A DNA stretch of 64,000 nt from Yersinia bercovieri ATCC 43970 (GTDB lineage: Bacteria; Pseudomonadota; Gammaproteobacteria; Enterobacterales; Enterobacteriaceae), in the NCBI RefSeq assembly GCF_013282745.1, contig NZ_CP054044.1:4216001-4280000 (forward strand), read 5' to 3'. The notes under the pieces were generated by a model. That model was not told the DNA's origin and did no database searches. It saw only the letters and a list, made by a program, of their open reading frames with translations. Each line of letters opens with the position of its first letter. The stretch's first letter is position 1. The translations under genes and the position numbers were made by a program. This document shows, in pieces, positions 9,968 to 19,489 of the stretch.

Positions 9968-10852
9968 ATGAATGTGTTATTCCCCCTGTTCGCGGTGATT
10001 ATTTGGTCAATCAATGCCGTGGTCAGCAAAGTATCGGCAACCGCCATTGATCCCGCCGCAATCTCTCTCTACCGCTGGGTGTTAGCGCTACTGACATTAA
10101 CCCCATTTTTGCTGTTGGGTGTGATCCGTAACTGGTCAGCGATACGCGTCTATTGGTGGAAGCTGATGATTTTGGGGTTACTGGGCATGGTGCTGTACCA
10201 AAGTCTGGCCTATTACGCGGCCCACAGCGTTAGCGCCCTGTTTATGGGAATACTCAGTTCATTGATTCCGCTGCTGACGGTGCTGATTAGTATTGTGTTG
10301 CTACGTGTGGCCCCGACAGTGGGCATCGCGCTGGGTAGCCTGTTGTCATTGGGGGGATTGGTGTGGCTAGTCAGTGCGGGCAACCCCGCACAATTGCTGC
10401 AACATGGCATCGGCAAAGGTGAATTGATGATGTTAGGCGCATCGGCATCCTATGCCCTCTATGGGGTGTTAACCAAGCGCTGGGCCATTCAGTTACCAAA
10501 TTGGCAATCCCTTTATATGCAGATAGCCTTTGGTGTCCTGCTATTAATCCCTAATTTCCTGCTGGCAGCGGATGTCCAATTAACCGCGCAAAATATCCCG
10601 CTGGTGCTATTTGCCGGCATTCCCGCCTCCATTATTGCGCCCTATTTATGGATTCAGGGTGTTATGCGCCTTGGTGCAAACACCGCGTCAATATTTATGA
10701 ATCTGACGCCCGTATTTACCGCCATTATTGCCGTAACTCTCCTTCATGAGCAATTGCACAGCTACCACCTGATTGGCGGCGGCATTACCCTCGCGGGTGT
10801 CATACTGGCTCAGCGCCTGCGCAAGCCGCTGCGCAGAAAAAGCGCACAATAA
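9968..10852 (+). CDS. EamA/DMT-superfamily transporter
   Basis: A 294-residue protein of about ten transmembrane helices built from two EamA repeats (about 5-135 and 150-285), as in RhaT/YdcZ-type drug/metabolite transporters. Features include the start MNVLFPLFAVIIWSINAVVSK and the second-repeat opening ELMMLGASASYALYGVLTKRW. It probably exports a small metabolite or toxic compound controlled by the divergent AraC gene; the substrate cannot be told. An ATG at 9953 would add five residues. Neither start has a strong ribosome-binding site, and I prefer 9968 because it places the first helix at the N-terminus. Confidence 0.85.
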   Translation: MNVLFPLFAVIIWSINAVVSKVSATAIDPAAISLYRWVLALLTLTPFLLLGVIRNWSAIRVYWWKLMILGLLGMVLYQSLAYYAAHSVSALFMGILSSLIPLLTVLISIVLLRVAPTVGIALGSLLSLGGLVWLVSAGNPAQLLQHGIGKGELMMLGASASYALYGVLTKRWAIQLPNWQSLYMQIAFGVLLLIPNFLLAADVQLTAQNIPLVLFAGIPASIIAPYLWIQGVMRLGANTASIFMNLTPVFTAIIAVTLLHEQLHSYHLIGGGITLAGVILAQRLRKPLRRKSAQ

Positions 10853-10857
10853 AGCCC

Positions 10858-10886
10858 AAAAAAAGCCCGGCATGAATGCACCGGGC
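10858..10886 (-). terminator. Rho-independent terminator of the scs operon
   Basis: The stem GCCCGG/CCGGGC (10865-10870 with 10881-10886) has seven A residues on its low-coordinate side (10858-10864), so on the reverse strand a GC stem is followed by a U run. It lies between the convergent ends of the DMT transporter gene and scsD and most likely ends the scsABCD transcript. Confidence 0.75.
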
Positions 10887-10908
10887 GATAGCATAGAAAA
10901 ATGTTATA

Positions 10909-11409
10909 TCAGAATGCCGCCAGCCACAGGCGCAGCTTCATCCCCCAATAACTGCTCCAGCCGCTGGTGTGCTGCACCATCTTGCCCTGATAGAGGATCA
11001 CCAGCGTCGGCGTCACACTGACTTGCCATTGGGCTGATAGCTGGCCGGATGAGTCGTTAACCACTGGTAATTGATAGCCTTTTTTGCTCAGCCAGCGCTC
11101 AAGCTGCGGGGCATCTCCGGAGCGCAATGCTACGGTCAACACATTCTCGCCCTCCTGCGCCAACTGATTGACACTGGGGCTGGTGAATTTGCACACCCCG
11201 CACCATGTCGCCCAGAAATAGATCAGCAGCGGTTTGTTTTGGCTCATCGCCTGTAAAGAGACCGTTTCCCCGGTGAGCGTTTGCAAAGGCGTATCTGACC
11301 AATCAGACGGTGCCTGCGGGCTGCGCAGCCAATCCATTCCCAGCGAAACCACCGCCACCAGCAGCACTAAAACCGCCAGTTCTTTGCTCCAGCGCTTTAA
11401 GCGGCTCAT
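10909..11409 (-). CDS. scsD: ScsD, membrane-anchored thioredoxin-like protein
   Basis: A 166-residue protein with one N-terminal membrane helix (about 10-26) and a periplasmic thioredoxin fold with the redox motif WATWCGVCKF near residue 70 and a cis-proline segment VTPTLVILYQG. It is the last gene of the suppressor of copper sensitivity operon; ScsD is thought to take part in periplasmic thiol exchange during copper or oxidative stress. The start overlaps the scsC stop by 4 nt (ATGA). Confidence 0.88.
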   Translation of the reverse strand: MSRLKRWSKELAVLVLLVAVVSLGMDWLRSPQAPSDWSDTPLQTLTGETVSLQAMSQNKPLLIYFWATWCGVCKFTSPSVNQLAQEGENVLTVALRSGDAPQLERWLSKKGYQLPVVNDSSGQLSAQWQVSVTPTLVILYQGKMVQHTSGWSSYWGMKLRLWLAAF

Positions 11410-12131
11410 TTATCCACCGATGCCAGTTGCTGTTTCACTATCTCCTCCAGCTGTTGATAGGAGATAGCGCCCGGCACCAGTTGGTCGCCAATTAGAGTGG
11501 CGGGGGTGCCCTGAATGCCCAGTTGATCGGCCAATTTTAGATTACTGCGCAGCACATTCAGACTTTGCTCACTCGGTTCCACTGGCGTGACACCGGTTTT
11601 TTTCTGCGCCGCGGCAATGCTATTGGCATCATGGAGCCCTTTTTTCGTCATCAGGCGTTGATGAAATGCCATAAATTGATCCGGGTGCTGCTGCCAGAGA
11701 GTCAACGCCAGTCGGGCGCTGGTCACTGAGCTTTCCCCTTTAAATGGTAGAGGCTTTATCACCACCGCCAGTTGCGGATACTCCTGCACTATTTTTTCCA
11801 GCAGTGGATCAAAGGTTTTGCAGAATGGGCAGTTGTAATCGGTAAATGACACCAAGGTCAGTGCGGGTTTTGCCGCACCGAACCGTGGGCTAGCGGGGTC
11901 TAGGTATAGGGCTTGCTGATTGGCGGCGATAAACTGACTCAACTGCTGCCCCTGCGCCTGATTGGCCTGCTGCTGCCAGGCATTGACTGATTGTTCCAGA
12001 ATATCCGGGTTCGCTACCAGGGTTTCGCGGATTAACGCTTTGATCCGCAGCTCTTGTGCGGGTGTGAAGGGTTCTGCCGCCCAGAGTGGCGTGGCGATCA
12101 GCGCTAGTAACAAAATCATCAAAATTTTCAC
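11406..12131 (-). CDS. scsC: ScsC, periplasmic DsbA-like thiol oxidoreductase
   Basis: A 241-residue secreted protein: signal peptide (residues 1-18, cleaved near LWA-AEP), an N-terminal helical segment (about 25-80) of the kind used for oligomerisation in some ScsC proteins, and a DsbA-type thioredoxin domain with SFTDYNCPFCKTFDP and the cis-Pro loop IQGTPATLI. In Salmonella and Proteus, ScsC is a copper-binding isomerase/reductase kept reduced by ScsB. Four-base overlaps with scsB upstream and scsD downstream indicate one translational unit. Confidence 0.9.
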   Translation of the reverse strand: MKILMILLLALIATPLWAAEPFTPAQELRIKALIRETLVANPDILEQSVNAWQQQANQAQGQQLSQFIAANQQALYLDPASPRFGAAKPALTLVSFTDYNCPFCKTFDPLLEKIVQEYPQLAVVIKPLPFKGESSVTSARLALTLWQQHPDQFMAFHQRLMTKKGLHDANSIAAAQKKTGVTPVEPSEQSLNVLRSNLKLADQLGIQGTPATLIGDQLVPGAISYQQLEEIVKQQLASVDK

Positions 12132-14188
12132 TCTTTATCTCCTTTGGCATCGGCCAAAACTTTCAACAAAACATCACGATCCAGCAGCGGGGAGAGCACT
12201 ACCCCTTGCGGTTGCTGCGGCCCATAAATCTGATTGAATGGGATAGCCACAGTGCCGCGCTCGCGCAAAAATTGGGTGATAGCAGCCGAGGGCCGTGTCC
12301 AGTCACCCCGTAGCGCCACCACGTCCGGCGCTTGCAGCGCCTGCTGCACATCATCGCGCATCAGCACATGTATCTTGTTGACCTTGCAGGTCACACACCA
12401 ATCAGCAGTGACGTCGACAAACACCCGTTTATGCTCGCGCAGTGCCTGTTTAATGGCGGATTCTGTTAACGGCTGCCATGGGATGTTGTCATGGAGCGGC
12501 TGACGCCACAGGTTAGCCGTCAGTGAACCGGCCAGCAGTAGGGCACCTATGATCAGCACACTGATTAAGCTGACGATGATGGCAACACGGGCGCCATAGC
12601 GCCAGCCAATGGCGAGTAACAGCGCCAGTAGCAGCACGCCAGCCGTGATAATCACCGCTAGCAGGCCAATATGGCTGATCATCAGAGTGAGTAACCACAG
12701 ACTGGAGGCTAGCATCAGCACCCCCATGGCAATGCGCAGATGGATCATCCAGCGGCCGGGGCGCGGTAGGCAAAGAGCTAATGTTGGCCACGCGGCCACC
12801 GCCAGCCACGGCAAGCTCATACCGACCCCGAGCGCGGTAAATATTCCCCACAGCGCAGGTAGCGGGGCCGCCAGGGCAAACGCCACTGCCGTGCCGAGAA
12901 ATGGCGCGGAACAAGGGGTTGCCAGCAGGGTCGCCAGTGCGCCCTGCCCAAAGTGCCCCGCCATGCCACGGACGCCTGATTTCTCAATGCACGGAGCAGC
13001 AATACGGCTGTTCAGTGACGAGGAGAGCTGGATGTCGAACAGGCCGAGCAGATTGGCGGTAAAAAGCGCGGTGACCAGCACCATAAAACCGATAAACCAC
13101 GGACTCTGGAACTGAATCCCCCAACCCAGGGCGTGATTGCCTAAACGTAAGGCGGTCATTAGCAGTGCCAGCAACCAAAATGAGCTGATGATCCCCGCCG
13201 CAGAGGCCAAAAACTGCCAACGCACCTGACGGCGAGTTTGCTGCTCTGTTTGCAGGATCGAACCCAGTTTCATCGCCAATACCGGCAGCACGCAGGGCAT
13301 CAGATTCAGAATCAATCCGCCCGCCAGCGCCATGAATATCCACGACCAAAAGGTGGTGGATGACGCAGGTAATCTGAGTGCCGACCCAATGTTCAGCGTG
13401 GTTTCTTGCGCCAAGCCAGCATCGCTAATCACCATGGTCAGCGGCTTGCCGCGCAGATCCGCCGTCCCTTCCCCCCAACCATCCGTGGCTGCAACCCGCA
13501 CCGACAGTTGGTTACCTTGCACGCTAACGATGGGTTTGCCGAGATCCACATCATCCAGCGAATCGAAGAACAACGCGGGCTGCTGCCACCCCTCCTCACG
13601 CAGCGCCAGAATCTGCACTTCGCCGTTGCCATAGCCCACCTGAATCTGTTTGGTCAAGGCATTAGCAATCGGCACTTGCCCCATCGCCTGGGCAAAATCG
13701 TGCATAAATTGCTGCTGGTTTTCAGCGCTTATCGGTGAGGAGAGATCGAGGCTAAATGGATAGTCGGTCAAAATGCAGACATTGCTACAGGTCGATAGGG
13801 TTAATGTTCCGCTCACTCTCTTGGGCAGCGGCCCGGAAATGACGATCGGCAGCATCACCTGCTGATGATATCCCTGAGTTGAAATCCCAGAAACATCAAA
13901 ACGTTGTGGTACTGGCCAGTGCCATTTTACTGCATCAAGCGGCAGATCCCATGCAATGGTGGGCGCAATCCCCCCCTCTCCTGGCGAGCGCCAGTAGGTT
14001 TTCCAGCCATCTTGCAGTTGAACGGCAAGTAACATGCGGGTTTCACCGCCCGTTGATGGTTCGGCACGTAGCCGAACTTTTGCGTGGTCATTTTGTGGAC
14101 TGACCAGCCAGCCGCTGTCTGCCGCCCAAAGGGTGGGCATCCATAGCAGCAACAGACAGAACAGGGCTGTCTTGCTTAAATTGAGCAC
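12128..14188 (-). CDS. scsB: ScsB, DsbD-like membrane thiol reductase
   Basis: A 686-residue electron-transfer protein with three parts: signal peptide and N-terminal periplasmic domain with a cysteine pair (STCSNVCILTDYPF, about residue 135), a central eight-helix DsbD-type membrane domain containing MPCVLPVLAMK and ATPCSAPFLGTAVAF, and a C-terminal thioredoxin domain with TADWCVTCKVNK. It carries electrons from cytoplasmic thioredoxin to periplasmic ScsC. It is followed by scsC with a 4-nt overlap and preceded by scsA 67 nt away. Confidence 0.92.
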   Translation of the reverse strand: MLNLSKTALFCLLLLWMPTLWAADSGWLVSPQNDHAKVRLRAEPSTGGETRMLLAVQLQDGWKTYWRSPGEGGIAPTIAWDLPLDAVKWHWPVPQRFDVSGISTQGYHQQVMLPIVISGPLPKRVSGTLTLSTCSNVCILTDYPFSLDLSSPISAENQQQFMHDFAQAMGQVPIANALTKQIQVGYGNGEVQILALREEGWQQPALFFDSLDDVDLGKPIVSVQGNQLSVRVAATDGWGEGTADLRGKPLTMVISDAGLAQETTLNIGSALRLPASSTTFWSWIFMALAGGLILNLMPCVLPVLAMKLGSILQTEQQTRRQVRWQFLASAAGIISSFWLLALLMTALRLGNHALGWGIQFQSPWFIGFMVLVTALFTANLLGLFDIQLSSSLNSRIAAPCIEKSGVRGMAGHFGQGALATLLATPCSAPFLGTAVAFALAAPLPALWGIFTALGVGMSLPWLAVAAWPTLALCLPRPGRWMIHLRIAMGVLMLASSLWLLTLMISHIGLLAVIITAGVLLLALLLAIGWRYGARVAIIVSLISVLIIGALLLAGSLTANLWRQPLHDNIPWQPLTESAIKQALREHKRVFVDVTADWCVTCKVNKIHVLMRDDVQQALQAPDVVALRGDWTRPSAAITQFLRERGTVAIPFNQIYGPQQPQGVVLSPLLDRDVLLKVLADAKGDKE

Positions 14189-14255
14189 TGTTTTTCTCCA
14201 AAAATAGATTAATCACAGCAACAACTGGGTTGCCGTCATGACGCCAAAAACGTCT

Positions 14256-14609
14256 CTATTCTCGGAAAATGCATAATCGCAGATGCACCCTCAAATCACT
14301 GGGTGAGATAACTCTGGGCGGCGGGAATCTCATGCGGGTCGGTGCGGTCGGCATCAACAGCAGCAGTAACAGACCCAAAGAGAAAATGGCTAACTCGAAC
14401 AGTACCGGCGGTGAGGCCAAGAGAGATTTGGCACTTAGCTCGCAAGGTGTGGGGGCTTCATTGGTGTCGGCAAGGGTCTGTGATGACGAGCTAGGGAGGA
14501 GAGTTTTTTCCAACGCGTGCAGGCTGGCAATGCGTTGCGTCATACAGACCAGTATGACCAGGCAAGCCAGACAGAGGAACCACTTAGCAGCGCGTTGTCT
14601 TTTAACCAT
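14256..14609 (-). CDS. scsA: ScsA, small membrane protein of the copper-suppressor operon
   Basis: A 117-residue protein with two hydrophobic helices (about 9-24 and 68-88) separated by a polar loop, and a basic Pro/Arg-rich tail. Its position directly upstream of scsB and its opening, MVKRQRAAKWFLCLACLV, fit ScsA, for which no clear biochemical function is known. AAGGATA precedes the ATG. The 270 nt between this gene and flk (14610-14879) hold no gene that I can see and should contain the divergent scs and flk promoters. Confidence 0.8.
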   Translation of the reverse strand: MVKRQRAAKWFLCLACLVILVCMTQRIASLHALEKTLLPSSSSQTLADTNEAPTPCELSAKSLLASPPVLFELAIFSLGLLLLLLMPTAPTRMRFPPPRVISPSDLRVHLRLCIFRE

Positions 14610-14879
14610 TATCCTTGTTTAACCATTATCCGGGCGATTCATCTCAAAAATTATTGAGTCAGTCCCATACAGGATGAGCGCTCATCTTAGCGGCATAATC
14701 AAGATTATCAATGTCTGAACCTAAACTATCACTCAACATTACAATTAATGACCAAGGCATTTACTTAAAAAATGTAATGTAGGCGACACATTTACAGGTA
14801 TCATGTCGGCGGCCCGCCCTATCGCTGGCTAATCCCACTATTTTCCATCGTATCGTCTCCACAGCGAAGGACCGGTTAT

Positions 14880-15917
14880 ATGCAACCTTTGAACGGCCCA
14901 GGTGCCCCCCTTGCCAGTGATCGCAATGTCGCACCGACCAAGATGACCCATCAGGGCCAAGTGGACGATCAGGCACTGACTCCTGCTCAACGCACCACAC
15001 TGGAAAAACTGATTGTGCGGATTATGGCTCTCAGCCCGATTAAGTCAGCCGAGATCTGGGCCGCCCTGCGTCACGATTTATCCCTTAGCAGCACCAGTGA
15101 TTTGCTCGCTCGCCACTTCCAGCCAGCGGAACAACTACTGCAAACTCGCCTATTGCAGACACAGGAAAATCACGCCAATCACCAGTTACGCCAACAACTG
15201 ACTGAACTGCTGCCGCAGGGTAATAATCGACAGGCGGTGAGCGACTTTATTCGCCAGAATTTTGGTCACACAGTATTAAGCCAGTTAAGCCATTTCGAAT
15301 TACAGCAAGTATTAGTGCTGCTGCAATCCGGCACGCTAAATATTCCGCAGCCACAGCTGACCACCATAACTGACCGGCCACTATTACCGGCAGAACAGCA
15401 AAATATTCAATCGCTGGTGGCAAAACTCAGTGCCGTCACCGGCGAACAGCCGGCAAAAATATGGCAAGCGCTATTTGATATGGTGGGGGTGAAAAGTAGT
15501 GACCCGCTACCAGCGCGCCATTTCCAGATCCTCAGTCAGTTTTTGCAGACTAAAGTGGCTCTTAGCCAGCAAACTGCGCCGACACTGGTTAATCTGCAAA
15601 CCGCGCTAAAACAGCCCGCCACTGCGCAAGAGCAGCAGTTATTGCTCGATTATAGCCAGAACCGCTTTCAGGCCAGCCCCTCGACGCCACTGACACAAGC
15701 GCAGCTGAACGATATTATCAATGTGCTATTTTCCGCCCGATTAGACCGGGCCAATGCGGCACAAAATTTAGCCGAAGACCAAAAAATCCTACAGCCACTG
15801 ATTAACCCAATGATTGTCGCATTACCGCAATCAGTACAAAACTTACTGCAAAAACCGTCACTGGTGATTGTCGCGGTAGCCATAGTGATCGCCTGTTTAC
15901 TAGTAATATTCCTATAA
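14880..15917 (+). CDS. flk: Flk (RflH), flagellar hook-checkpoint membrane protein
   Basis: A 345-residue protein with a Gln-rich soluble body and a single C-terminal membrane helix (about 328-345, LVIVAVAIVIACLLVIFL), the tail-anchored topology of Flk. The start MQPLNGPGAPLASDR and the segment NNRQAVSDFIRQNFG match enterobacterial Flk. The body contains two similar halves (LPAEQQNIQSLVAKLSAV echoes LTPAQRTTLEKLIVRIMAL). In Salmonella Flk prevents premature secretion of FlgM and filament-type substrates before the hook-basal body is finished. GAAGGA precedes the ATG. Confidence 0.92.
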   Translation: MQPLNGPGAPLASDRNVAPTKMTHQGQVDDQALTPAQRTTLEKLIVRIMALSPIKSAEIWAALRHDLSLSSTSDLLARHFQPAEQLLQTRLLQTQENHANHQLRQQLTELLPQGNNRQAVSDFIRQNFGHTVLSQLSHFELQQVLVLLQSGTLNIPQPQLTTITDRPLLPAEQQNIQSLVAKLSAVTGEQPAKIWQALFDMVGVKSSDPLPARHFQILSQFLQTKVALSQQTAPTLVNLQTALKQPATAQEQQLLLDYSQNRFQASPSTPLTQAQLNDIINVLFSARLDRANAAQNLAEDQKILQPLINPMIVALPQSVQNLLQKPSLVIVAVAIVIACLLVIFL

Positions 15918-15997
15918 GCGCCAATCAAACCCGTTAATGGTATAAGAGTGAATAGATTTTCCGATCGCTCACAACCGATGCTGACAGGAATATAACG

Positions 15998-16692
15998 ATG
16001 AAGATTTTGGGCCTTATTGGTGGGATGAGTTGGGAATCGACCATTCCTTATTACCGGATGATTAATCAGCAGGTTAAAGAGCAATTAGGCGGGTTGCACA
16101 GCGCCAAAATTATTCTCTACAGTGTTGATTTTCATGAAATTGAACAGCTGCAAGTTAAAGGTGACTGGCAGAGCGCGGCAAAAGTGCTGTCTGATGCTGC
16201 CGTATCATTAAAACTCGCGGGAGCTGAGGTGGTAGTGGTATGCACAAATACCATGCACAAAGTGGCCGATGATATTGAAGCCGCCAGTGGGTTGCCGTTA
16301 TTACATATTGCTGATGCCACAGCCGCACAAATTAAGCAGCAAGGGATCAATAAAATAGGCTTATTGGTACCCGCTATACCATGGAGCAAGATTTCTATCG
16401 TGGCCGCTTAACTGAAAAACATGATATCGAGGTTATTACGCCAGACAGTGCTGACCGTGAAGTCATTAACCGCATTATTTATGAAGAGCTGTGTCTAGGG
16501 GTTATCAATGATATCTCCCGCCAAGAGTATCGCCGAATTATAGGAAAATTAGAGCAACAAGGTGTGCAAGGCATTATCTTTGGCTGCACTGAGATTACCC
16601 TGCTGGTGAATGCACAAGATGCCAGTGTGCCGGTCTTCGATACCACAGCTATCCATGCCAAAGCCGCCGCAGAGTATGCACTGAAACCCTAA
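15998..16692 (+). pseudogene. Aspartate/glutamate racemase family gene, single-base frameshift
   Basis: The first part (from ATG 15998) encodes MKILGLIGGMSWESTIPYYR...VVVVCTNTMHKVAD...NKIGLL and then runs out of frame at about 16365. From 16381 a different forward frame continues the same protein: MEQDFYRGRLTEKHD...IIFGCTEITLLV...ALKP. Adding one G at TTGGTACC (16364-16371) restores GLLGTRYTMEQDFY, so a single base is missing. Both catalytic cysteines of the PLP-independent racemase family (CTNTMH and GCTEI) remain in the two parts. It is either a recent pseudogene or a sequencing/assembly error. It lies 80 nt after flk in the same direction. Confidence 0.9.
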
Positions 16693-16694
16693 TT

Positions 16695-16730
16695 GTTATT
16701 AGCGGCTAGTTATTAGCGGCTAGTTATTAA
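16695..16730. repeat. Short tandem repeat, 14-bp unit
   Basis: GTTATTAGCGGCTA occurs twice head to tail (16695-16708 and 16709-16722), followed by a partial third copy (GTTATTAACG). It lies in the 95-nt gap between the converging racemase and diguanylate cyclase genes. No function is evident. Confidence 0.7.
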
Positions 16731-16787
16731 CGCCAATGTTATTGCCGTTGCGGTTATAGCAAGTCAGCAACGGCAAGCATGAAAATA

Positions 16788-17795
16788 TCAGCCTCTAATA
16801 ACATTTTTACCCGCAGCCTTGGCGTTATAAAGCATTTTATCCGCGCGGATTAATAATTGCTCCTGCGCTTCATTTTGCGCCAACTCGACCACGCCCAAGC
16901 TCATTGTCACGTGAATATTGCCATCCACCGGCATTACCTCAATGAGCTGTCTGATCTCCTCAGCAATGGTTTTAGCCTCGTTTAATTGCGTGTTCGGTAA
17001 CACGATCATAAATTCATCGCCCCCCCAACGGCCCAAAACGTCGATTTCCCTAATATTATTCCTAATCACATCAACAATATGTGTCAGCGTTAAATCCCCG
17101 ACAGAGTGGCCATATTGGTCATTAATAAATTTAAAATTATCTAAATCCAGCGAAAGCAATGATAGCGGCTGGCAAAATCGCTTAGCACGGTTATATTCAT
17201 GCTTCAGAACTTTCTCCAGTAAATAGCGGTTGGCGGCTGAGGTTAATACATCGGTTTCGGAAAGGCTTTTTTTGATATCTAATTGCTGCTGTAGCTGGTA
17301 ATTGATTTTACGTAACTCTGACGTTCGCTCTTCAACTAATGCTTCCAGCGTTTTGTTTTTTAGCTCTAACTTTTCAAGGCGATGTTTTTTATCATGAATA
17401 TTCCGGTGAGCCCCGATCATCCTTGATACCGAACCATCGCGATTACGTTCAATCACTTTGCCGCGATCTTCAATCCAGATATAGTCGCCCTCATGAGTCC
17501 GGCAGCGATACTCTATCTGGTATCTTTCGGACTGATTATTAATATAGGCATCAAACTGAAACATGACCCGCTCAAAATCATCGGGATGGATAATTTTTTC
17601 CCACGTATGTACTGTATTTTCAAATGCATGAACAGGGTATCCCAGCATTTCATACCAACCGGAATTACGGTAAACAAATCCATTGTTTGCATTCCAATCC
17701 CAGATACCATCACTTATTACTTCCAGTATTTCATGAACAACGCGCTCGTTTAAATCGGCAATCTTCAGCTTCTGATCACTTTGATTATGGCTCAT
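16788..17795 (-). CDS. PAS-GGDEF diguanylate cyclase
   Basis: A 335-residue soluble signalling protein: PAS sensor with PAC segment (about 20-135; GYPVHAFENTVHTWEKIIHPDDF), a coiled-coil linker (about 136-175) and a GGDEF domain (about 180-335). The active site is intact (GRWGGDEF, residues 258-262 for GGDEF) and the product-inhibition I-site RxxD (Arg249-Asp252) stands five residues before it, so it should make cyclic di-GMP under feedback control. No transmembrane segment is seen. I chose ATG 17795, preceded by AGGG; an ATG at 17831 would add 12 residues but has no ribosome-binding site. It converges on the racemase pseudogene. Confidence 0.92.
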   Translation of the reverse strand: MSHNQSDQKLKIADLNERVVHEILEVISDGIWDWNANNGFVYRNSGWYEMLGYPVHAFENTVHTWEKIIHPDDFERVMFQFDAYINNQSERYQIEYRCRTHEGDYIWIEDRGKVIERNRDGSVSRMIGAHRNIHDKKHRLEKLELKNKTLEALVEERTSELRKINYQLQQQLDIKKSLSETDVLTSAANRYLLEKVLKHEYNRAKRFCQPLSLLSLDLDNFKFINDQYGHSVGDLTLTHIVDVIRNNIREIDVLGRWGGDEFMIVLPNTQLNEAKTIAEEIRQLIEVMPVDGNIHVTMSLGVVELAQNEAQEQLLIRADKMLYNAKAAGKNVIRG

Positions 17796-17831
17796 TGAAC
17801 TACCCTGCTGTGTTGGTAAATTAAAAAGCAA

Positions 17832-18146
17832 AAATAGGTTTGTTTAATTATTGTTCTAATATTGTGAATTAACGCTTTTAGGCAGGCAAGGGGTTTTTAA
17901 CGCTAAATTTGACTTTAAGCAACTAAGAGCACATTAAAAAAAAGTGAGATTTAAGCTAATACGTTAGCATTCAACCACCTACTTTTTATATTGTTATCCA
18001 CTTTAGTTATTTAGTATAAGATGTTTTTATGAATAACAAGTGATCCCCTCTCATTCTTTTATACAAAAAGATAAAATTAACAAGAAAGATACGTCTCTCT
18101 GATGATGACACGCCATTTTTTGCATAAATTATATTTTATAGCGAAT
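17832..18146. other. AT-rich intergenic region without a recognisable gene
   Basis: About 315 nt upstream of the diguanylate cyclase gene and downstream of fabB. It is AT-rich, contains a small palindrome GCTAATACGTTAGC near 17955 and A-runs, and has no open frame with a ribosome-binding site. It presumably holds the promoter of the diguanylate cyclase gene; nothing else was seen. Confidence 0.6.
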
Positions 18147-18172
18147 AAAAAAGCCCACGATCTCTCGCGGGC
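18147..18172 (-). terminator. Rho-independent terminator of fabB
   Basis: The stem formed by GCCCACG (18153-18159) and CGCGGGC (18166-18172) has one mismatch and is flanked on the low-coordinate side by six A residues, giving a U run on the reverse strand. It sits 44 nt past the fabB stop. Confidence 0.75.
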
Positions 18173-18215
18173 CTAGTTATTCAGTATCAACTAGCAGAAA
18201 TATCTGCCACTGACC

Positions 18216-19439
18216 TTATTGCTGGTATTTACGCATAACCAGGGTGGCGTTAGTCCCACCAAAACCAAAGCTGTTAGACATCACCGTGGTCAGTTCACGT
18301 TGAGTTGGCTTGGTGACGATATTCATCCCCGCCGCTTGCTCATCCAGATTTTCAATATTGATGCTTGGTGCGATAAAACCGTGCTCAACCATCAACAGGC
18401 TGAAAATAGCTTCATGGACACCTGCGGCCCCCAGAGAGTGACCGGTCATCGCTTTGGTTGAGGAGATAGCTGGCGTGTTATCACCGAATACTTCACGAAT
18501 CGCGCCCAGCTCTTTCACATCACCAACCGGTGTAGAAGTGCCGTGTACATTCATGTAGTCGATTGGAGTATCCACACCTTCCATTGCCATCTGCATGCAG
18601 CGAACTGCACCTTCACCTGATGGTGCCACCATGTCGGCACCGTCAGAGGTGGCACCGTAGCCAACAATTTCAGCATAAATGTGTGCACCACGGGCCAGAG
18701 CATGTTCCAGCTCTTCAACCACCACCATGCCACCACCGCCTGCAATCACAAAACCATCGCGGTCTTGATCATAAGTACGGGAAGCTTTGGTTGGCGTTTC
18801 ATTGTATTTGGTCGACAATGCGCCCATCGCGTCGAACTCACAGGCCATCTCCCAGCACAGTTCTTCCCCACCACCGGCAAAGACCACATCCTGTTTGCCC
18901 AGTTGGATCAGCTCCAAAGCGTGGCCAATACAGTGGGCAGAAGTTGCGCAAGCGGAGCTGATGGAGTAGTTCACCCCTTTGATTTTAAAGGGTGTTGCCA
19001 GACAAGCGGAGACACCAGACGCCATGGCTTTTGTCACCATGTAAGGGCCTACGCCTTTCAGGCCGCGGGGGGTACGCATGGCATCAGAGCCGGCCACCTG
19101 GTTGCGGGGAGAACCACCACCAGAACCAACAACCAGCCCACTACGGAAATTAGAGACCTGCTCATCCGACAAACCAGAGTCTGCAATCGCTTCTTGCATC
19201 GCAAGGTAAGCATAAATTGAGGCGTCGCTCATAAAACGCAGCACTTTGCGATCAATGAGATCTTTTGGCTCAGCGGCGAGTTTTACATCGCCCCAGACAT
19301 GGCTGCGCATACCTGCGTCTTTAAATTCCTGAGCGAAAGTAATGCCAGAACGGCCTTCCTGCAAAGATGCCAGAACTTCCTGCTGGTTATTACCAATGCT
19401 GGAGACAATACCCAAGCCAGTAATGACTGCACGCTTCAT
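18216..19439 (-). CDS. fabB: Beta-ketoacyl-ACP synthase I FabB
   Basis: A 407-residue thiolase-fold condensing enzyme. The catalytic triad residues are visible: cysteine in SSACATSAH (Cys164), histidine in [11 protein letters not shown] and histidine in [14 protein letters not shown]. It elongates acyl-ACP and is the synthase essential for unsaturated fatty acid formation. It is a single-gene unit with its own terminator downstream and a FabR-type palindrome upstream, divergent from mnmC. Confidence 0.97.
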   Translation of the reverse strand: MKRAVITGLGIVSSIGNNQQEVLASLQEGRSGITFAQEFKDAGMRSHVWGDVKLAAEPKDLIDRKVLRFMSDASIYAYLAMQEAIADSGLSDEQVSNFRSGLVVGSGGGSPRNQVAGSDAMRTPRGLKGVGPYMVTKAMASGVSACLATPFKIKGVNYSISSACATSAHCIGHALELIQLGKQDVVFAGGGEELCWEMACEFDAMGALSTKYNETPTKASRTYDQDRDGFVIAGGGGMVVVEELEHALARGAHIYAEIVGYGATSDGADMVAPSGEGAVRCMQMAMEGVDTPIDYMNVHGTSTPVGDVKELGAIREVFGDNTPAISSTKAMTGHSLGAAGVHEAIFSLLMVEHGFIAPSINIENLDEQAAGMNIVTKPTQRELTTVMSNSFGFGGTNATLVMRKYQQ

Positions 19440-19489
19440 TCAATACCTCTTCCACTAATTTTACATTCGGGATTTTGCAACGCACTTTA

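Noticed and set aside
12513..12914. Reverse frame of 133 codons inside scsB
   Set aside because: It is a shifted-frame shadow of the ScsB membrane domain on the same strand, without independent features.
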